Source of the DNA: Xenorhabdus cabanillasii
GTDB taxonomy: Bacteria; Pseudomonadota; Gammaproteobacteria; Enterobacterales; Enterobacteriaceae
NCBI RefSeq assembly: GCF_003386665.1
Contig: NZ_QTUB01000001.1
Location: 372,001-436,000, forward strand
Direction: 5' to 3'
Length of the DNA stretch: 64,000 bases
Shown here piece after piece: positions 11,903 through 24,984 of the stretch. Numbering within the stretch: position 1 is the first letter of the stretch; every line of letters starts with the position of its first letter. Below the pieces are notes generated by a model, which saw nothing but the letters and a program-made list of their open reading frames with translations, was not told the DNA's origin and did not search any database. Position numbers and translations under genes: made by a program.

Positions 11903-11927
11903 AAGCCCCGGGTTTCGGGGTTTTTTG
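11903..11927 (+). terminator. Terminator-like hairpin in the metY-rimP leader
   Basis: AGCCCCG / CGGGGTT with a 5-nt loop is followed by TTTTT. It lies between the initiator tRNA and rimP and probably limits readthrough into the nusA operon, so that only part of the metY transcription reaches it. Confidence 0.75.
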
Positions 11928-11987
11928 TTATTTGACAGCAGAACTACTGGGCTAATATAGCCCTTTTTTTATGTCTTGGGGGTGGGC

Positions 11988-12440
11988 TTGTCCACATTAG
12001 AGCAAAAATTAACAGCGATGATTTCAGCACCAGTTGAAGCTTTAGGTTTTGAATTAGTGGGCCTGGAGTTTATTCGCGCACGTGTATCGACACTGCGGGT
12101 CTATATCGATAGTGAGGAGGGTATCACTGTTGATGATTGTGCTGATGTTAGCCATCAGGTCAGTGCAGTACTCGATGTAGAAGATCCGATCTCAGGGCTT
12201 TATAACCTGGAAATATCTTCACCGGGGCTTGATCGTCCACTGTTTAAGACTGAACACTACCAGCGTTTCATGGGTGAAGAAGTCATCTTGATGTTACGCA
12301 TGGCAATGCAAAACCGTCGTAAATGGCGAGGAATTATCAAAGCTGTTGATGGTGAAATGATTACGGTTACGGTGGATGGAAAAGACGAAGTGTTCGCACT
12401 GAGCAACATCCAGAAAGCGAACCTGGTACCCCACTTTTAA
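11988..12440 (+). CDS. rimP: Ribosome maturation factor RimP
   Basis: RimP assists 30S subunit maturation. The TTG at 11988 ([20 protein letters not shown]) gives exactly 150 residues, as in E. coli, and has a G-rich site (GGGGGTGGG) just before it; the TTG at 11976 lies inside that site. The protein ends [19 protein letters not shown], the conserved SH3-like C-terminal end. It is the first gene of the rimP-nusA-infB-rbfA-truB operon, with 21 nt to nusA. Confidence 0.95.
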   Translation: MSTLEQKLTAMISAPVEALGFELVGLEFIRARVSTLRVYIDSEEGITVDDCADVSHQVSAVLDVEDPISGLYNLEISSPGLDRPLFKTEHYQRFMGEEVILMLRMAMQNRRKWRGIIKAVDGEMITVTVDGKDEVFALSNIQKANLVPHF

Positions 12441-13970
<1,530 letters not shown>

Positions 13971-13995
13971 ATAAACTGTAGCAGGAAGGAACAGA

Positions 13996-16767
13996 ATGAC
14001 AGAGGTAACCGTAAAATTACTGGCAGAAGAGATCCAGACATCGGTTGAACGCCTGATCCAGCAATTCGCTGATGCTGGCATCCAGAAAACCGCAACTGAC
14101 TCTGTTTCCCAGAAAGAAAAAGAAGCTTTGCTGGCCTATCTGAACCGCGAACAAGGCGGTACTGGCGGCCAGCCAGATAAATTAACACTACAGCGTAAAA
14201 CGCGCAGTACACTGAACGTTCCTGGCACCGGTGGCAAAAGTAAATCGGTAGCGATTGAAGTCCGTAAAAAACGCACATATGTGAACCGTGACGCGATTGA
14301 ACAAGCTAAAGCGGAAGAACAGGCGAAGCGTGAAGCGGAAGAGCAGGCTCGGCGCGAGGCAGAAGAAAAGGCGCGGCTTGAAGCTGAAGCGAAGAAACTC
14401 GCGGAAGAGCAAGCGAAACGTAACGCGGAAGAACAGGCAAAACGCGAAGCAGAAAAGCAAGCTCAACGTGAAGCAGAAGAAAAAGCCAAATGTGAAGAGC
14501 CTGAAAAGGCTCAGCGTGAGGCAGCGGAAAAAGAAAAAGTGACTAAGCAACATACCGAAAAGAAATCAAAACCAGTGCAAACTGAGCCAGCAGCGCAAAC
14601 TGAAAAAGCGCGTCGTGAAGCTGAAGCAGCAAATTTAAAACGCAAAGCTGAAGAAGAGATGCGTCGTAAAGTTGAAGCAGAAGCAAGACGTGTAGCAGAA
14701 GAAGCCCGCCGCATGGCAGAGGAAAATCAGGATAAATGGTCTGACGACTCTGATTTTAATGACAGCAATGACTATCATGTAACCACTTCCCGTCATGCCC
14801 GTGATGCGGAAGATGAGAATGACGCTAAAGTTGAAGGCGATCGCCGCACCCGCACCCGTGGCGGCAAGTCCTCCCGCCAGAAGAAAAATAACAAACATTC
14901 TGAATCGAAAGCTGATCGTGAAGAAGCACGTGCAGTCGGTCGTACTAAAGGCAAACAGCGCAAAACTTCCGCTTTGCAGCAGAGCTTTACCAAACCTGTA
15001 GTAGCTGTTAACCGTGATGTAGTGATTGGTGAAACCATTACCGTTGCCGAACTGGCTAACAAGATGGCTGTTAAAGGTTCTCAGGTCATCAAAACCATGA
15101 TGAAAATGGGGGCAATGGCGACCATTAATCAGGTTATCGATCAGGAAACAGCTCAATTGGTTGCTGAAGAAATGGGGCACAAAGTTATCCTGCGTCGTGA
15201 AAACGAACTGGAAGAAGCGCTGATGAGCGATCGTGACACCGGTGAAACTCAGGCAGAGCCTCGTGCGCCTGTGGTTACCATCATGGGTCACGTTGACCAT
15301 GGTAAAACCTCTTTGTTGGATTACATCCGTTCAACCAAAGTAGCCTCCGGTGAAGCGGGTGGTATTACCCAGCATATTGGTGCATATCATGTGAAAACTG
15401 AAAAAGGCATGATCACCTTCCTGGATACTCCAGGCCACGCTGCGTTTACCTCCATGCGTGCTCGTGGTGCTAAGGCAACCGACATTGTTGTTCTGGTTGT
15501 CGCTGCGGATGATGGCGTGATGCCCCAGACTATCGAAGCTATCCAGCATGCCAAAGCAGCTAGTGTGCCGGTTGTTGTTGCGGTTAACAAAATTGATAAA
15601 CCAGAAGCTGATCCGGATCGCGTGAAGAATGAACTGTCACAGTACGGCATTATTCCGGAAGACTGGGGTGGTGAAAACCAGTTCATCAATGTATCTGCTA
15701 AAGCTGGTATTGGTATTGATGAATTGCTGGAAGCTATCCTGCTGCAAGCTGAAGTTCTGGAGCTGAATGCAGTTCGTACTGGTATGGCAAATGGTGTGGT
15801 CATTGAATCCTTCCTGGATAAAGGCCGCGGTCCTGTTGCTACCATTCTGGTACAGTCTGGTACTCTGAACAAAGGTGATATCGTTCTGTGCGGTTTCGAA
15901 TATGGACGTATCCGTGCGATGCGTAACGAACTTGGTCAGGAAGTCATGTCTGCCGGCCCATCTATGCCAGTGGAAATCCTTGGTCTGTCCAACGTGCCAT
16001 CTGCGGGTGATGAAGCAACTGTTGTACGTGACGAGAAGAAAGCCCGTGAAGTGGCACTGTACCGTCAGGGCAAATTCCGTGAAGTGAAACTGGCTCGCCA
16101 GCAGAAATCTAAACTGGAAAACATGTTTGCTAACATGGAAGAAGGTAAAGTATCTGAACTGAATATCGTTCTGAAAACCGACGTTCAGGGTACGTGCGAA
16201 GCGATTTGTGATTCACTGATGAAGTTGTCTACCGACGAAGTGAAAGTGAAAATTATCGGCTCCGGCGTGGGTGGTATCACTGAAACTGACGCAACGCTTG
16301 CGGCAGCATCCAACGCAATCATTCTGGGCTTCAATGTCCGTGCTGATGCTTCTGCACGTCGGATCATTGAAAACGAAAGTGTTGATCTGCGTTATTACTC
16401 CGTTATCTATAGCTTGATTGATGAAATCAAACAGGCAATGAGCGGTATGTTGGCTCCAGAATACAAACAGCAAATCATGGGGCTGGCAGAAGTCCGTGAT
16501 GTCTTTAAATCACCGAAATTTGGTGCAATTGCTGGCTGTATGGTGACAGAAGGCACCATTAAACGTAATAATCCAATCCGTGTCCTGCGTGATAACGTGG
16601 TTATCTACGAAGGTGAACTGGAATCCCTGCGTCGCTTTAAGGATGACGTTAACGAAGTTCGTAATGGCATGGAATGTGGTATTGGTGTGAAGAACTACAA
16701 TGATGTTCGTGTTGGCGATATGATAGAAGTCTTCGAAGTTGTTGAAATTAAACGCTCCATCGATTAA
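13996..16767 (+). CDS. infB: Translation initiation factor IF-2
   Basis: IF-2 is the GTPase that places initiator tRNA on the 30S subunit. The product is 923 residues against 890 in E. coli. The extra length lies in the charged N-terminal coiled coil (about residues 95-250), made of imperfect E/K/R/A repeats such as EEQAKREA. The G domain has GHVDHGKT near residue 430, DTPGHAAF and NKID, followed by beta-barrel domains and the C2 fMet-tRNA-binding domain. Internal starts producing shorter IF2 forms are known in E. coli but were not established here. RbfA follows. Confidence 0.97.
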   Translation: MTEVTVKLLAEEIQTSVERLIQQFADAGIQKTATDSVSQKEKEALLAYLNREQGGTGGQPDKLTLQRKTRSTLNVPGTGGKSKSVAIEVRKKRTYVNRDAIEQAKAEEQAKREAEEQARREAEEKARLEAEAKKLAEEQAKRNAEEQAKREAEKQAQREAEEKAKCEEPEKAQREAAEKEKVTKQHTEKKSKPVQTEPAAQTEKARREAEAANLKRKAEEEMRRKVEAEARRVAEEARRMAEENQDKWSDDSDFNDSNDYHVTTSRHARDAEDENDAKVEGDRRTRTRGGKSSRQKKNNKHSESKADREEARAVGRTKGKQRKTSALQQSFTKPVVAVNRDVVIGETITVAELANKMAVKGSQVIKTMMKMGAMATINQVIDQETAQLVAEEMGHKVILRRENELEEALMSDRDTGETQAEPRAPVVTIMGHVDHGKTSLLDYIRSTKVASGEAGGITQHIGAYHVKTEKGMITFLDTPGHAAFTSMRARGAKATDIVVLVVAADDGVMPQTIEAIQHAKAASVPVVVAVNKIDKPEADPDRVKNELSQYGIIPEDWGGENQFINVSAKAGIGIDELLEAILLQAEVLELNAVRTGMANGVVIESFLDKGRGPVATILVQSGTLNKGDIVLCGFEYGRIRAMRNELGQEVMSAGPSMPVEILGLSNVPSAGDEATVVRDEKKAREVALYRQGKFREVKLARQQKSKLENMFANMEEGKVSELNIVLKTDVQGTCEAICDSLMKLSTDEVKVKIIGSGVGGITETDATLAAASNAIILGFNVRADASARRIIENESVDLRYYSVIYSLIDEIKQAMSGMLAPEYKQQIMGLAEVRDVFKSPKFGAIAGCMVTEGTIKRNNPIRVLRDNVVIYEGELESLRRFKDDVNEVRNGMECGIGVKNYNDVRVGDMIEVFEVVEIKRSID

Positions 16768-16874
16768 AAAACCACAATTGCCCAATAGATTTCAGGTAGC
16801 AGCTTGAAAGACGGGTATAGATTCATCCATTCTTGGGGGGCTTAATGCCCCCCAAAATGTCAGGAGATAAAACA

Positions 16875-17285
16875 ATGGCAAGAGAATTCAGTCGTACTCA
16901 GCGCGTTGCACAAGAAATGCAAAAAGAGATTGCCATCATTTTACAGCGTGAAGTTAAAGATCCCCGTATCGGCATGGCAACAGTTTCCGGTGTTGAGGTT
17001 TCCCGCGATCTGGCTTATGCCAAAGTATTTGTGACTTTTCTGAATGTGTTAGTGGAAGAACATGATTCAGATAAGGTTCAAGAGGGTATTAAGGCATTGA
17101 ATGAAGCCTCTGGGTTTATTCGTTCTTTGCTGGGTAAAGCGATGCGTCTGCGTATTATTCCTGAACTGACGTTTTCTTACGACAGTACTTTGATAGAAGG
17201 GATGCGCATGTCAAATCTGGTGACTAATGTCGTAAAAAATGACGAGCAGCGTCGTGCTTCTGCGGATCATAATGAGGACAAGTAA
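16875..17285 (+). CDS. rbfA: 30S ribosome-binding factor RbfA
   Basis: RbfA is a KH-fold protein that binds the 30S subunit and acts in 16S rRNA 5'-end maturation and cold adaptation. The ATG at 16875 ([20 protein letters not shown]) has an AGGAG site and gives 136 residues. The ATG at 16833 would add a Pro/Lys-rich leader over the ribosome-binding site and is rejected. The stop codon overlaps the start of truB (TAATG), which implies coupled translation. Confidence 0.95.
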   Translation: MAREFSRTQRVAQEMQKEIAIILQREVKDPRIGMATVSGVEVSRDLAYAKVFVTFLNVLVEEHDSDKVQEGIKALNEASGFIRSLLGKAMRLRIIPELTFSYDSTLIEGMRMSNLVTNVVKNDEQRRASADHNEDK

Positions 17286-18229
17286 TGGGGCGTCGTCGGG
17301 GTCGTGCGATACACGGCGTACTGTTGCTGGACAAGCCGCAGGATATTTCCTCCAATGACGCCTTACAGAAAGTAAGGCGGGTCTTTAATGCCAGCAAAGC
17401 AGGTCATACAGGTGCGTTAGATCCGCTGGCAACCGGAATGTTGCCGATTTGTCTGGGTGAAGCGACCAAGTTTTCTCAGTTTTTGCTGGATTCTGACAAG
17501 CGCTATAGAGTCATTGCCCGTTTAGGACAGCGCACTGATACTTCCGATTCACATGGAAAAATCATTTGTGAACGTGAAGTTCAGGTGACTCCGGCTCAGC
17601 TTGATGCGGCATTGGAGACATTCCGTGGTGATACCATGCAGGTTCCTTCCATGTACTCTGCATTAAAACATCAGGGAAAACCGCTGTATGAATATGCTCG
17701 TCAAGGTATTGAAGTTGAGCGGGAAGCACGTCCGATTACTGTTTATGAATTACAGTTCATTCGCTGGGAAGGTGATGAACTGGAGCTGGAAATCCACTGT
17801 TCTAAAGGGACTTATGTCCGCACGATCATTGACGATTTAGGAGAGTTGTTGGGTTGTGGTGCCCATGTGATTTATCTGCGTCGTTTGCAGGTTGCCAATT
17901 ATCCTAATCATAGAATGGTGACATTGGAACAGCTGTATGAGTTAAAAGAACAGGCGGAAAGACAACAGATTGAAGCAGGAGAATTGCTCGATCCATTGCT
18001 GTTACCGATGGATACGGCAGTTGTGCATTTCCCTGTAATTCATCTGACATCTGTTGTTGCTGTTTATTTTAAACAGGGACAGCCTGTTCGTAGCCAGCAC
18101 CGTTTACCATCTGGTGAGTGGGTACGCGTTACCGAAGGAGATGAAAACAAATTCATCGGTATTGCTGTGATTGATGATGATGATCTAGTGGCTCCGCGCC
18201 GCTTGGTAGTTGAAACTTATGAGAGTTAA
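17285..18229 (+). CDS. truB: tRNA pseudouridine(55) synthase TruB
   Basis: TruB makes pseudouridine at position 55 in the T loop of tRNAs and also acts as a tRNA chaperone. The 314-residue product is the same length as in E. coli. It starts [19 protein letters not shown] and carries the catalytic motif [13 protein letters not shown] near residues 43-55, with the catalytic Asp. The conserved [16 protein letters not shown] and a C-terminal PUA domain are present. Its start overlaps the rbfA stop by one base. Confidence 0.96.
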   Translation: MGRRRGRAIHGVLLLDKPQDISSNDALQKVRRVFNASKAGHTGALDPLATGMLPICLGEATKFSQFLLDSDKRYRVIARLGQRTDTSDSHGKIICEREVQVTPAQLDAALETFRGDTMQVPSMYSALKHQGKPLYEYARQGIEVEREARPITVYELQFIRWEGDELELEIHCSKGTYVRTIIDDLGELLGCGAHVIYLRRLQVANYPNHRMVTLEQLYELKEQAERQQIEAGELLDPLLLPMDTAVVHFPVIHLTSVVAVYFKQGQPVRSQHRLPSGEWVRVTEGDENKFIGIAVIDDDDLVAPRRLVVETYES

Positions 18230-18377
18230 AACTGAATATCATATCAAAAGTAAGCATTTTTGGGGCTATCTTGCGCTTCACCTATTTGCAGCGTAGAATA
18301 ATGCGCCTGTATATGAGTGGCTGAATTAGAGATCGGCACTCTTCATTCGTAATCTATTATTTATTTGGAGTTATACT

Positions 18378-18647
18378 ATGTCTCTAAGTACTGAAGCAAA
18401 AGCGCAGATTATTGCTGAGTTTGGCCGTGGCGCTAACGACAGTGGTTCTAGCGAAGTTCAGATTGCCCTGCTGACTGCACAAATCAACCATCTGCAAGGC
18501 CACTTTGCAGAGCACAAAAAAGATCACCACAGCCGTCGTGGTCTGCTGCGTATGGTTGCACAGCGTCGTAACCAGCTGAACTACCTGAAGCGTAAAGATC
18601 TGGCACGTTACACCGCACTGATTGAGCGTCTGGGACTGCGTCGCTAA
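18378..18647 (+). CDS. rpsO: 30S ribosomal protein S15
   Basis: S15 is a primary 16S rRNA-binding protein and, in E. coli, a translational autoregulator acting through an mRNA pseudoknot. The 89-residue product ([20 protein letters not shown] to LIERLGLRR) is full length, and TTTGGAG precedes the start. It is followed by a strong terminator at 18665-18690 and then pnp, the conserved rpsO-pnp arrangement. Confidence 0.98.
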   Translation: MSLSTEAKAQIIAEFGRGANDSGSSEVQIALLTAQINHLQGHFAEHKKDHHSRRGLLRMVAQRRNQLNYLKRKDLARYTALIERLGLRR

Positions 18648-18664
18648 TTGATGAGTTTCAGTGG

Positions 18665-18690
18665 AAAGGGGCCTATCGGGGCCCCTTTTC
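18665..18690 (+). terminator. Intrinsic terminator after rpsO
   Basis: A strong 9-bp stem (AAAGGGGCC / GGCCCCTTT) with a 6-nt loop is followed by TCTTCT. In E. coli the equivalent hairpin partly terminates rpsO transcription and sits upstream of the pnp leader. Confidence 0.85.
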
Positions 18691-18750
18691 TTCTAGAAAG
18701 TAGAATTTAAGAAACTTAAATTCCGTTTCTGAAATATTTGAACCTCTTCA

Positions 18751-18886
18751 GCTACAGTGACTCGCGCGGCTAATGAGAGTACTTAAAAGGATATACCCGG
18801 TAGATGCCAAGTTATAGCGCGGCTGACAAAGCTGCACTTGAAAGACAAAGGGGATTAAGCGCTGTCATTAGTCGTGAGGGTGTAGC
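18751..18886 (+). promoter_or_regulatory. pnp leader hairpin (likely RNase III site)
   Basis: GCTACAGTGACTCGCG (from 18751) and the following GGCTAATGA are complementary, with small bulges, to the segment at 18861-18886 that contains CATTAGTCG and GTGTAGC. The result is a long irregular stem in the pnp leader. In E. coli such a leader hairpin is cut by RNase III and the product is then repressed by PNPase itself. The same autocontrol is inferred here. Confidence 0.65.
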
Positions 18887-18951
18887 AATGAAGAGAATAT
18901 CCATTGTTGCTGATATTTAAAAGGCAGCAACACTAACGAAGGAATATTATT

Positions 18952-21105
18952 TTGCTGAATCCGATTGTTCGTAAATTCCAGTATGGTCAGCACACTGTGA
19001 CCATCGAAACAGGCATGATGGCTCGTCAGGCGACAGCGGCTGTTATGGTAAATATGGATGACACTGCGGTATTTGTTACCGTTGTTGGTCAGAAAAAAGT
19101 GAAACCAGGTCAGGATTTCTTCCCACTGACTGTTAATTATCAAGAACGTACATATGCTGCTGGCCGTATTCCTGGCAGTTTTTTCCGTCGTGAAGGCCGT
19201 CCGGGTGAAGGTGAAACCCTTGTTGCCCGTCTTATCGACCGTCCACTGCGCCCGCTGTTTCCGGAAGGTTTCCTGAACGAAGTTCAAATCATTGCAACCG
19301 TTGTTTCCGTAAACCCACAGGTTCATCCGGACATCGTTGCTATGATTGGTTCTTCTGCGGCGTTGGCATTGTCTGGCATTCCATTCAATGGCCCAATTGG
19401 TGCAGCACGTGTTGGTTATATCAATGATCAGTATGTATTGAACCCAACCAGCGATGAGCTGAAAAACAGCCGTTTGGATTTGGTTGTTGCAGGTACTGAA
19501 AGCGCTGTACTGATGGTTGAATCCGAAGCGGATCTGCTGACAGAAGAACAGATGCTGGGTGCGGTGGTGTTCGGCCATGAACAACAGCAGATTGTGATTG
19601 ATAACATCAATGCACTGGCTGCTGAAGCGGGTAAAGAGAAGTGGGATTGGGCACCAGAGCCTGTCAACCAATCTCTGCATAATCGTGTTGCGGAGTTGGC
19701 AGAAAGCCGTCTGGGTGATGCTTATCGCATTACTGAAAAACAAGAGCGTTACGCTCAGGTTGATACTATCAAAGAAGAAGTTTCTGCAATTATTCTGGCA
19801 GAAGCAGCAGAAAATAGCGTTGAACTGGAAGAGACAGAAGTGCTTGAAGTATTGTCTGTTCTGGAGAAAAACGTCGTTCGTGGGCGTGTTCTGCGTGGTG
19901 AGCCTCGTATTGATGGTCGTGAAAAAGATATGGTTCGTGCACTGGACGTTCGTACTGGCGTATTGCCACGTACTCACGGTTCATCTCTGTTTACCCGTGG
20001 TGAAACTCAGGCACTGGTTACAGCAACACTGGGTACTGAACGTGATGCACAGGTGATCGACGAACTGATGGGAGAGTACACAGATCGCTTCCTGTTCCAT
20101 TACAACTTCCCTCCATACTCTGTTGGTGAAACGGGTATGGTTGGTTCGCCAAAACGTCGTGAAATTGGTCACGGTCGTTTGGCGAAGCGTGGTGTTCTGG
20201 CGGTAATGCCTGGCATCAACGAGTTTCCGTATACCGTTCGTGTGGTTTCTGAAATTACTGAATCCAATGGTTCCTCTTCTATGGCTTCCGTCTGTGGTGC
20301 TTCACTGGCACTGATGGATGCAGGTGTGCCGATTAAGGCAGCAGTTGCAGGTATCGCCATGGGGCTGGTGAAAGAAGGCGATAACTTTGTGGTTCTTTCT
20401 GACATTCTGGGTGATGAAGATCATCTGGGTGATATGGACTTTAAAGTTGCGGGTAGCCGTGATGGTGTCAGCGCATTGCAGATGGACATCAAAATTGAAG
20501 GTATCACCCGTGAAATCATGCAGATTGCTTTGAATCAGGCCAAAGGTGCTCGTTTACACATACTGAACGTAATGGAGCAGGCAATCCAGAGTCCACGTAA
20601 TGATATTTCTGAATTTGCGCCACGTATTCACACCATCAAGATAAATCCAGATAAGATCAAAGATGTGATCGGTAAAGGTGGTTCCGTGATCCGTGCTCTG
20701 ACTGAAGAAACAGGCACAACTATCGAAATCGAAGATGACGGTACTGTGAAGATCGCAGCGACTGATGGTGAAAAAGCGAGTCATGCTATCAGGCGTATTG
20801 AAGAGATTACTGCTGAAGTCGAAGTTGGCCGTATTTATACTGGTAAAGTCACCCGTATTGTTGACTTTGGTGCATTTGTTGCAATTGGCGGTGGTAAAGA
20901 GGGATTGGTGCATATTTCTCAGATCGCAGACAAGCGTGTAGAGAAAGTAACTGATTATTTACAGATTGGTCAGGAAGTTCCTGTCAAGGTGCTGGAAATT
21001 GACCGTCAGGGTCGTATTCGCCTGAGCATGAAAGAAGCAGTAGTTAATACTATGCTGAATATTACCGATGAAGTATCACAATCACCGGAATCATCAGTAG
21101 AATAA
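18952..21105 (+). CDS. pnp: Polyribonucleotide nucleotidyltransferase (PNPase)
   Basis: PNPase is the trimeric phosphorolytic 3'-5' exoribonuclease of the degradosome. The start is a TTG at 18952 ([19 protein letters not shown]), preceded by GAAGGAA; E. coli pnp also uses TTG. The 717 residues hold two RNase PH domains with an alpha-helical linker, the metal-binding [10 protein letters not shown] segment near 490, a KH domain ([17 protein letters not shown]) and an S1 domain ([17 protein letters not shown]). The C-terminal tail after S1 is short and acidic. Confidence 0.97.
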   Translation: MLNPIVRKFQYGQHTVTIETGMMARQATAAVMVNMDDTAVFVTVVGQKKVKPGQDFFPLTVNYQERTYAAGRIPGSFFRREGRPGEGETLVARLIDRPLRPLFPEGFLNEVQIIATVVSVNPQVHPDIVAMIGSSAALALSGIPFNGPIGAARVGYINDQYVLNPTSDELKNSRLDLVVAGTESAVLMVESEADLLTEEQMLGAVVFGHEQQQIVIDNINALAAEAGKEKWDWAPEPVNQSLHNRVAELAESRLGDAYRITEKQERYAQVDTIKEEVSAIILAEAAENSVELEETEVLEVLSVLEKNVVRGRVLRGEPRIDGREKDMVRALDVRTGVLPRTHGSSLFTRGETQALVTATLGTERDAQVIDELMGEYTDRFLFHYNFPPYSVGETGMVGSPKRREIGHGRLAKRGVLAVMPGINEFPYTVRVVSEITESNGSSSMASVCGASLALMDAGVPIKAAVAGIAMGLVKEGDNFVVLSDILGDEDHLGDMDFKVAGSRDGVSALQMDIKIEGITREIMQIALNQAKGARLHILNVMEQAIQSPRNDISEFAPRIHTIKINPDKIKDVIGKGGSVIRALTEETGTTIEIEDDGTVKIAATDGEKASHAIRRIEEITAEVEVGRIYTGKVTRIVDFGAFVAIGGGKEGLVHISQIADKRVEKVTDYLQIGQEVPVKVLEIDRQGRIRLSMKEAVVNTMLNITDEVSQSPESSVE

Positions 21106-21118
21106 ATTTGACGTAAAG

Positions 21119-21148
21119 AACGGTGTCCTGTAAAAAGGGCGCCGTTTA
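21119..21148 (+). terminator. Weak terminator-like hairpin after pnp
   Basis: AACGGTGTCC pairs with GGGCGCCGTT, including two G-T pairs, around an AT-rich 8-nt loop and is followed by TATC rather than a clean U-tract. It lies 14 nt after the pnp stop. Some readthrough to nlpI is expected. Confidence 0.55.
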
Positions 21149-21306
21149 TCCCCAATAAATTTCGAATTGTCGCCAACAAAGGGCAATTTGAAAGATAAAG
21201 GGGGCAGCCATTTCGGGCAGGATGCCTGAAATACACAATGTGGGTGGAACAACCGTGGGTGGAGTAACAGGGCATTCTGATTAATGTCTGACTTCGGGAG
21301 TGGGAA

Positions 21307-22191
21307 ATGAATTCTTTTCTGCGCTGGTATTACGTTGCAGCTATTTTTCTCCTTATAGGATGTGGCAGCACTGAGTGGCGTAAAAATGAAGTTTTTGCTA
21401 TTCCACTTCAACCAACATTGCAACAAGAGGTTATTCTGGCGCGCATGGAACAAATACTTGCGAGCCGCTCTCTTAAGGAAGATGAGTATGCACAGCTTTT
21501 ATATGAAAGAGGTGTGCTGTATGATAGCCTCGGGCTGAGGGCATTGGCACAAAATGATTTTTCAGTGGCTTTGTCTATCCGCCCTGATATCCCCGAGATT
21601 TTTAATTATTTGGGGATTTATTTTACGCAGGCAGGCAATTTTGATGCTGCCTATGAAGCGTTTGATTCTGTTTTAGAGCTTGATCCAACTTACAACTACG
21701 CGCGAATGAATCGCGGAATTGCACTGTATTACGGTGGCCGTTATCGTTTAGCGCAGGATGATCTGCAGGCGTTTTATCAAGACGATCCAAATGATCCCTT
21801 CCGTTCGTTGTGGTTGTACCTTGTGGAAGAGAAAATCGATCCTAAGGTTGCAATGACTAATTTGTCGCACCGCTTTGACAAAACGAACCGGGGGCTATGG
21901 GGCTGGAATATTGTTGAATTCTATTTGGGTAAGATCAGTGAGAAGACACTGATGGAACGCCTGAAACAGGGTTCGACAGATAACACTTCGCTCGCTGAGC
22001 ATCTCAGTGAAACTGACTTCTATTTAGGTAAGCATTACCTAAGTCTGGGGGATGAGGATAGCGCAGTTGCGTTATTCAAGCTAACGGTAGCTAACAATGT
22101 CCATAACTTTGTTGAGCATCGCTATGCATTGTTGGAATTGGCGCTGCTAGGCCAAAGACAAGATGACCTATCAGAATCGAACCAACAATAG
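21307..22191 (+). CDS. nlpI: Lipoprotein NlpI
   Basis: NlpI is an outer-membrane TPR lipoprotein that, in E. coli, brings the protease Prc to the endopeptidase MepS and organises peptidoglycan hydrolases. The 294-residue product has the lipobox LLIGC with Cys19, and TPR units such as [21 protein letters not shown] (residues 62-82) and the following [21 protein letters not shown]. The pnp-nlpI-yrbN-deaD order is as in E. coli. Confidence 0.96.
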   Translation: MNSFLRWYYVAAIFLLIGCGSTEWRKNEVFAIPLQPTLQQEVILARMEQILASRSLKEDEYAQLLYERGVLYDSLGLRALAQNDFSVALSIRPDIPEIFNYLGIYFTQAGNFDAAYEAFDSVLELDPTYNYARMNRGIALYYGGRYRLAQDDLQAFYQDDPNDPFRSLWLYLVEEKIDPKVAMTNLSHRFDKTNRGLWGWNIVEFYLGKISEKTLMERLKQGSTDNTSLAEHLSETDFYLGKHYLSLGDEDSAVALFKLTVANNVHNFVEHRYALLELALLGQRQDDLSESNQQ

Positions 22192-22291
22192 CTGACGAAC
22201 ATTTTCACGACAGATTTTTAAGTCCACATCTTAAGAGGTGGGGACTTGTTTGTTCGTTTTATAACATAATTTGAGCCAGTTCACATTTTAA

Positions 22292-22372
22292 ATGAAAATG
22301 ATAGAAATTCTTTTCACTGTGTTATGTAGACTGGCCGCCACGATCAATGAGGCACCATTACATGACCACTGA
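22292..22372 (+). CDS. yrbN: 26-residue leader peptide YrbN overlapping deaD
   Basis: A 26-codon frame starts at the ATG at 22292 (MKMIEILF...) and stops at 22370-22372. Its core [11 protein letters not shown] and its end, LHDH, match the E. coli small protein YrbN (LCRLAAIINEA and VHDL), which sits in the same nlpI-deaD gap. The stop lies 8 nt inside deaD, so ribosomes finishing yrbN may restart at the deaD ATG at 22362. Conservation of the central residues but not the N-terminal part supports real translation. Its molecular role is unknown. Confidence 0.8.
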   Translation: MKMIEILFTVLCRLAATINEAPLHDH

Positions 22373-24275
22373 GACTGAAATCTCTTTTGCTGATTTAGGG
22401 TTATCAGCACCTATTCTTTCCGCACTGCAAGACATGGGCTACGAGAAGCCCTCACCAATTCAACAGCAATGTATTCCTCACCTGTTAAATGGTCGTGACG
22501 TGCTAGGTATGGCGCAGACTGGTAGCGGTAAAACCGCAGCTTTCAGCTTGCCTTTACTGCATAATATTGATGCTGAGCTTAGAGCTCCACAGATCCTTGT
22601 GTTAGCACCGACCCGTGAACTGGCGGTACAGGTTGCTGAAGCATGTTCAGATTTTTCCAAACATATGCGTAGTGTGAATGTTGTCGCGCTCTATGGTGGA
22701 CAGCGTTATGACGTTCAATTGCGTGCTTTGCGCCAGGGGCCACAAGTTGTAGTGGGAACACCGGGTCGTCTGTTGGATCACCTGAAGCGTGGTACGTTGG
22801 ATCTGTCTAACCTGAAAGGTCTGGTACTGGACGAAGCTGACGAAATGCTGCGTATGGGCTTTATTGAAGATGTTGAAAACATCATGAGCCAGATCCCGGC
22901 AGAACATCAGACGGCATTGTTCTCAGCGACTATGCCTGAAGCGATTCGTCGTATCACTCGTCGTTTCATGAACGAGCCACAAGAAGTTCGCATTCAGACC
23001 AGCGTAACCAACCGTCCGGATATCAGCCAGAGTTACTGGTCTGTTTACGGTATGCGTAAAAATGAAGCACTGGTACGTTTCCTTGAAGCAGAAGATTTTG
23101 ATGCGGCGATTATTTTTGTCCGTACCAAGAATGCGACTCTGGAAGTGGCAGAAACGCTTGAGCGTAATGGTTATAACTCTGCGGCACTGAATGGTGATAT
23201 GAATCAGGCTCTGCGTGAACAGACTCTGGAGCGTTTAAAAAATGGCCGTTTGGACATTCTGATCGCAACAGATGTTGCCGCCCGTGGTTTGGATGTTGAC
23301 CGTATCAGTCTGGTTGTTAACTATGACATTCCGATGGATGCTGAGTCATATGTACACCGTATCGGCCGTACAGGTCGTGCCGGTCGTGCCGGTCGTGCGC
23401 TGCTGTTTGTTGAAAACCGTGAACGCCGCCTGCTGCGTAATATTGAACGCACTATGAAGCTGACCATCCCGGAAGTAGAGCTGCCGAATGCTGAACTTCT
23501 GAGCCAGCGTCGTTTGGAGAAATTTGCTGCTAACGTTCAACAGCAGTTGGAAAGCAGCGACTTGGATCAATATCGTGCTCTGTTGTCTAAATTGGGCACC
23601 AGTGACGAGTTGGATATGGAAACATTGGCTGCGGCATTGCTGAAAATGGCACAGGGTGAACGCTCACTGATCCTGCCACCAGATCCGGTTCGTCGTCCTC
23701 GTCGTGAATTCAATGATCGTGACGACCGTCGCCGTAATGGTAATGGCTTTGGTGAGCGTGACAGAGGAGATAGAGGCGATCGTCCTCGTCGTGAGCGCCG
23801 TGATGTTGGCGATATGGAACTGTACCGCATTGAAGTGGGTCGTGACGATGGTGTTGAAGTACGCCACATTGTTGGTGCTATTGCTAACGAAGGTGATATC
23901 AGCAGCCGCTACATCGGCAACATCAAACTGTTCGCAACGCACTCCACAATTGAGCTGCCAAAAGGGATGCCGGGAGAGGTATTGTCTCACTTTACCCGTA
24001 CCCGTATTCTGAACAAACCAATGAACATGCAGTTGGTGGGAGATGCACAGCCATTTGAACGCCGTGAGCGCCGTGGTGGTGGCCGCAACGGAAACGGTAA
24101 TGGTGGCAATGGCTCACGTCGTGATCGTGACGGTTTTGGTAACGGTGGTGGTCGTCGTTTTAATAATGAGCGCCGTGGTGGCGGTGAACGTGGTTCTTTC
24201 CGTGGTCGCAATAATGACGATTTCAACGGTGGTGGACAACGTCGTCGTCAGCAACAAAGCAACGGTAACGTGTAA
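22362..24275 (+). CDS. deaD: DEAD-box ATP-dependent RNA helicase DeaD (CsdA)
   Basis: DeaD is a cold-shock RNA helicase acting in ribosome assembly and mRNA decay. The start at 22362 ([19 protein letters not shown]) fits the E. coli N-terminus; an ATG at 22347 adds five residues. The 637 residues show the Q motif, [28 protein letters not shown] and [16 protein letters not shown] DbpA-like RNA-binding domain and a long Gly/Arg/Asn-rich tail follow. The start is overlapped by yrbN. Confidence 0.97.
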   Translation: MTTETEISFADLGLSAPILSALQDMGYEKPSPIQQQCIPHLLNGRDVLGMAQTGSGKTAAFSLPLLHNIDAELRAPQILVLAPTRELAVQVAEACSDFSKHMRSVNVVALYGGQRYDVQLRALRQGPQVVVGTPGRLLDHLKRGTLDLSNLKGLVLDEADEMLRMGFIEDVENIMSQIPAEHQTALFSATMPEAIRRITRRFMNEPQEVRIQTSVTNRPDISQSYWSVYGMRKNEALVRFLEAEDFDAAIIFVRTKNATLEVAETLERNGYNSAALNGDMNQALREQTLERLKNGRLDILIATDVAARGLDVDRISLVVNYDIPMDAESYVHRIGRTGRAGRAGRALLFVENRERRLLRNIERTMKLTIPEVELPNAELLSQRRLEKFAANVQQQLESSDLDQYRALLSKLGTSDELDMETLAAALLKMAQGERSLILPPDPVRRPRREFNDRDDRRRNGNGFGERDRGDRGDRPRRERRDVGDMELYRIEVGRDDGVEVRHIVGAIANEGDISSRYIGNIKLFATHSTIELPKGMPGEVLSHFTRTRILNKPMNMQLVGDAQPFERRERRGGGRNGNGNGGNGSRRDRDGFGNGGGRRFNNERRGGGERGSFRGRNNDDFNGGGQRRRQQQSNGNV

Positions 24276-24334
24276 TACGCCGTTGATTGTTGCTTCGTGT
24301 TAGCAATAACACGCTGAAATATCGAATTGAAATA

Positions 24335-24368
24335 AGCCCTTTCTCCTATAAAGAGAAAGGGTTTTTTA
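24335..24368 (+). terminator. Intrinsic terminator after deaD
   Basis: CCCTTTCTC / GAGAAAGGG with a 7-nt loop is followed by TTTTTTAT. It closes the conserved pnp-nlpI-yrbN-deaD block and marks the left edge of the variable region. Confidence 0.9.
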
Positions 24369-24526
24369 TGTTTCCAGTGTTTTCATTTTCGTAGCCATTT
24401 TCTGGCCGTACCTGCCAAGCTGGGTAGAATTAGGATGTGCGATAATAGCTGTATTATTTAGTTCCTAAACGGCGACGTAGATCTTCGTGTTTCCTGGCAA
24501 AATATGCCTCAACTTTTTTGCCGGTA

Positions 24527-24922
24527 TCAGATTGCTGGCTTTGGATTAGATCGTAGTTTATCTTTAACTTCTGTATCTGAAAGTAAGCGTTCACCTTGAT
24601 GAATAACAATTTTTCTCATTCTGGGCTGAGAGCTACCATAGGCCACTTCTAATAGTACACGCTCTTCTACGGAACAAAGCCCGCCTTCGGATTGCTCTAA
24701 TGGATGGATAAGTATCCGATGACTGCGTCCGAAGAATCTGTCAACGAATCGCATAATTCCATGTTGCTTAAGCAGCAGATGCAACTGTTGTTTTGCATTA
24801 TAAAAATCACCAACCAGTAAGCGAGAAGTACTGAAATTTCCTGTAATACTCAGTTCTTTTTGATTGTTGAGATTTTTCAGGAGCATCTGGTTGGTTTTGA
24901 TTTTTAGATAGAGATCGGCCAT
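24527..24922 (-). CDS. YjaA-family protein
   Basis: The 131-residue product resembles E. coli YjaA, a small stress-related protein of unknown mechanism. Shared features are the start MADLYLKIKTNQMLLKNL (E. coli begins SVLYIQIRRNQITVRDL), the RLLVGDFYNA segment, and LEQSEGGLCSVEERVLLEV. The start at 24922 is chosen because AAGGAA lies 5-6 nt upstream; a GTG at 24967 lacks a site. The E. coli protein ends soon after LSDSAVMAMLK. Here the frame ends NPKPAI, while a different frame stays open to 24454 (see findings). Confidence 0.75.
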   Translation of the reverse strand: MADLYLKIKTNQMLLKNLNNQKELSITGNFSTSRLLVGDFYNAKQQLHLLLKQHGIMRFVDRFFGRSHRILIHPLEQSEGGLCSVEERVLLEVAYGSSQPRMRKIVIHQGERLLSDTEVKDKLRSNPKPAI

Positions 24923-24984
24923 ACATTTCCTTATTTTATTTTGGATAATGGTAGAGGGTACAGACATTATCCCTGCAAAAATGA

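Noticed and set aside
18868..19977. 369-codon reverse frame within pnp
   Set aside because: It lies fully antisense to pnp, and its Asn/Thr/His-rich product is typical of antisense to a conserved coding gene.
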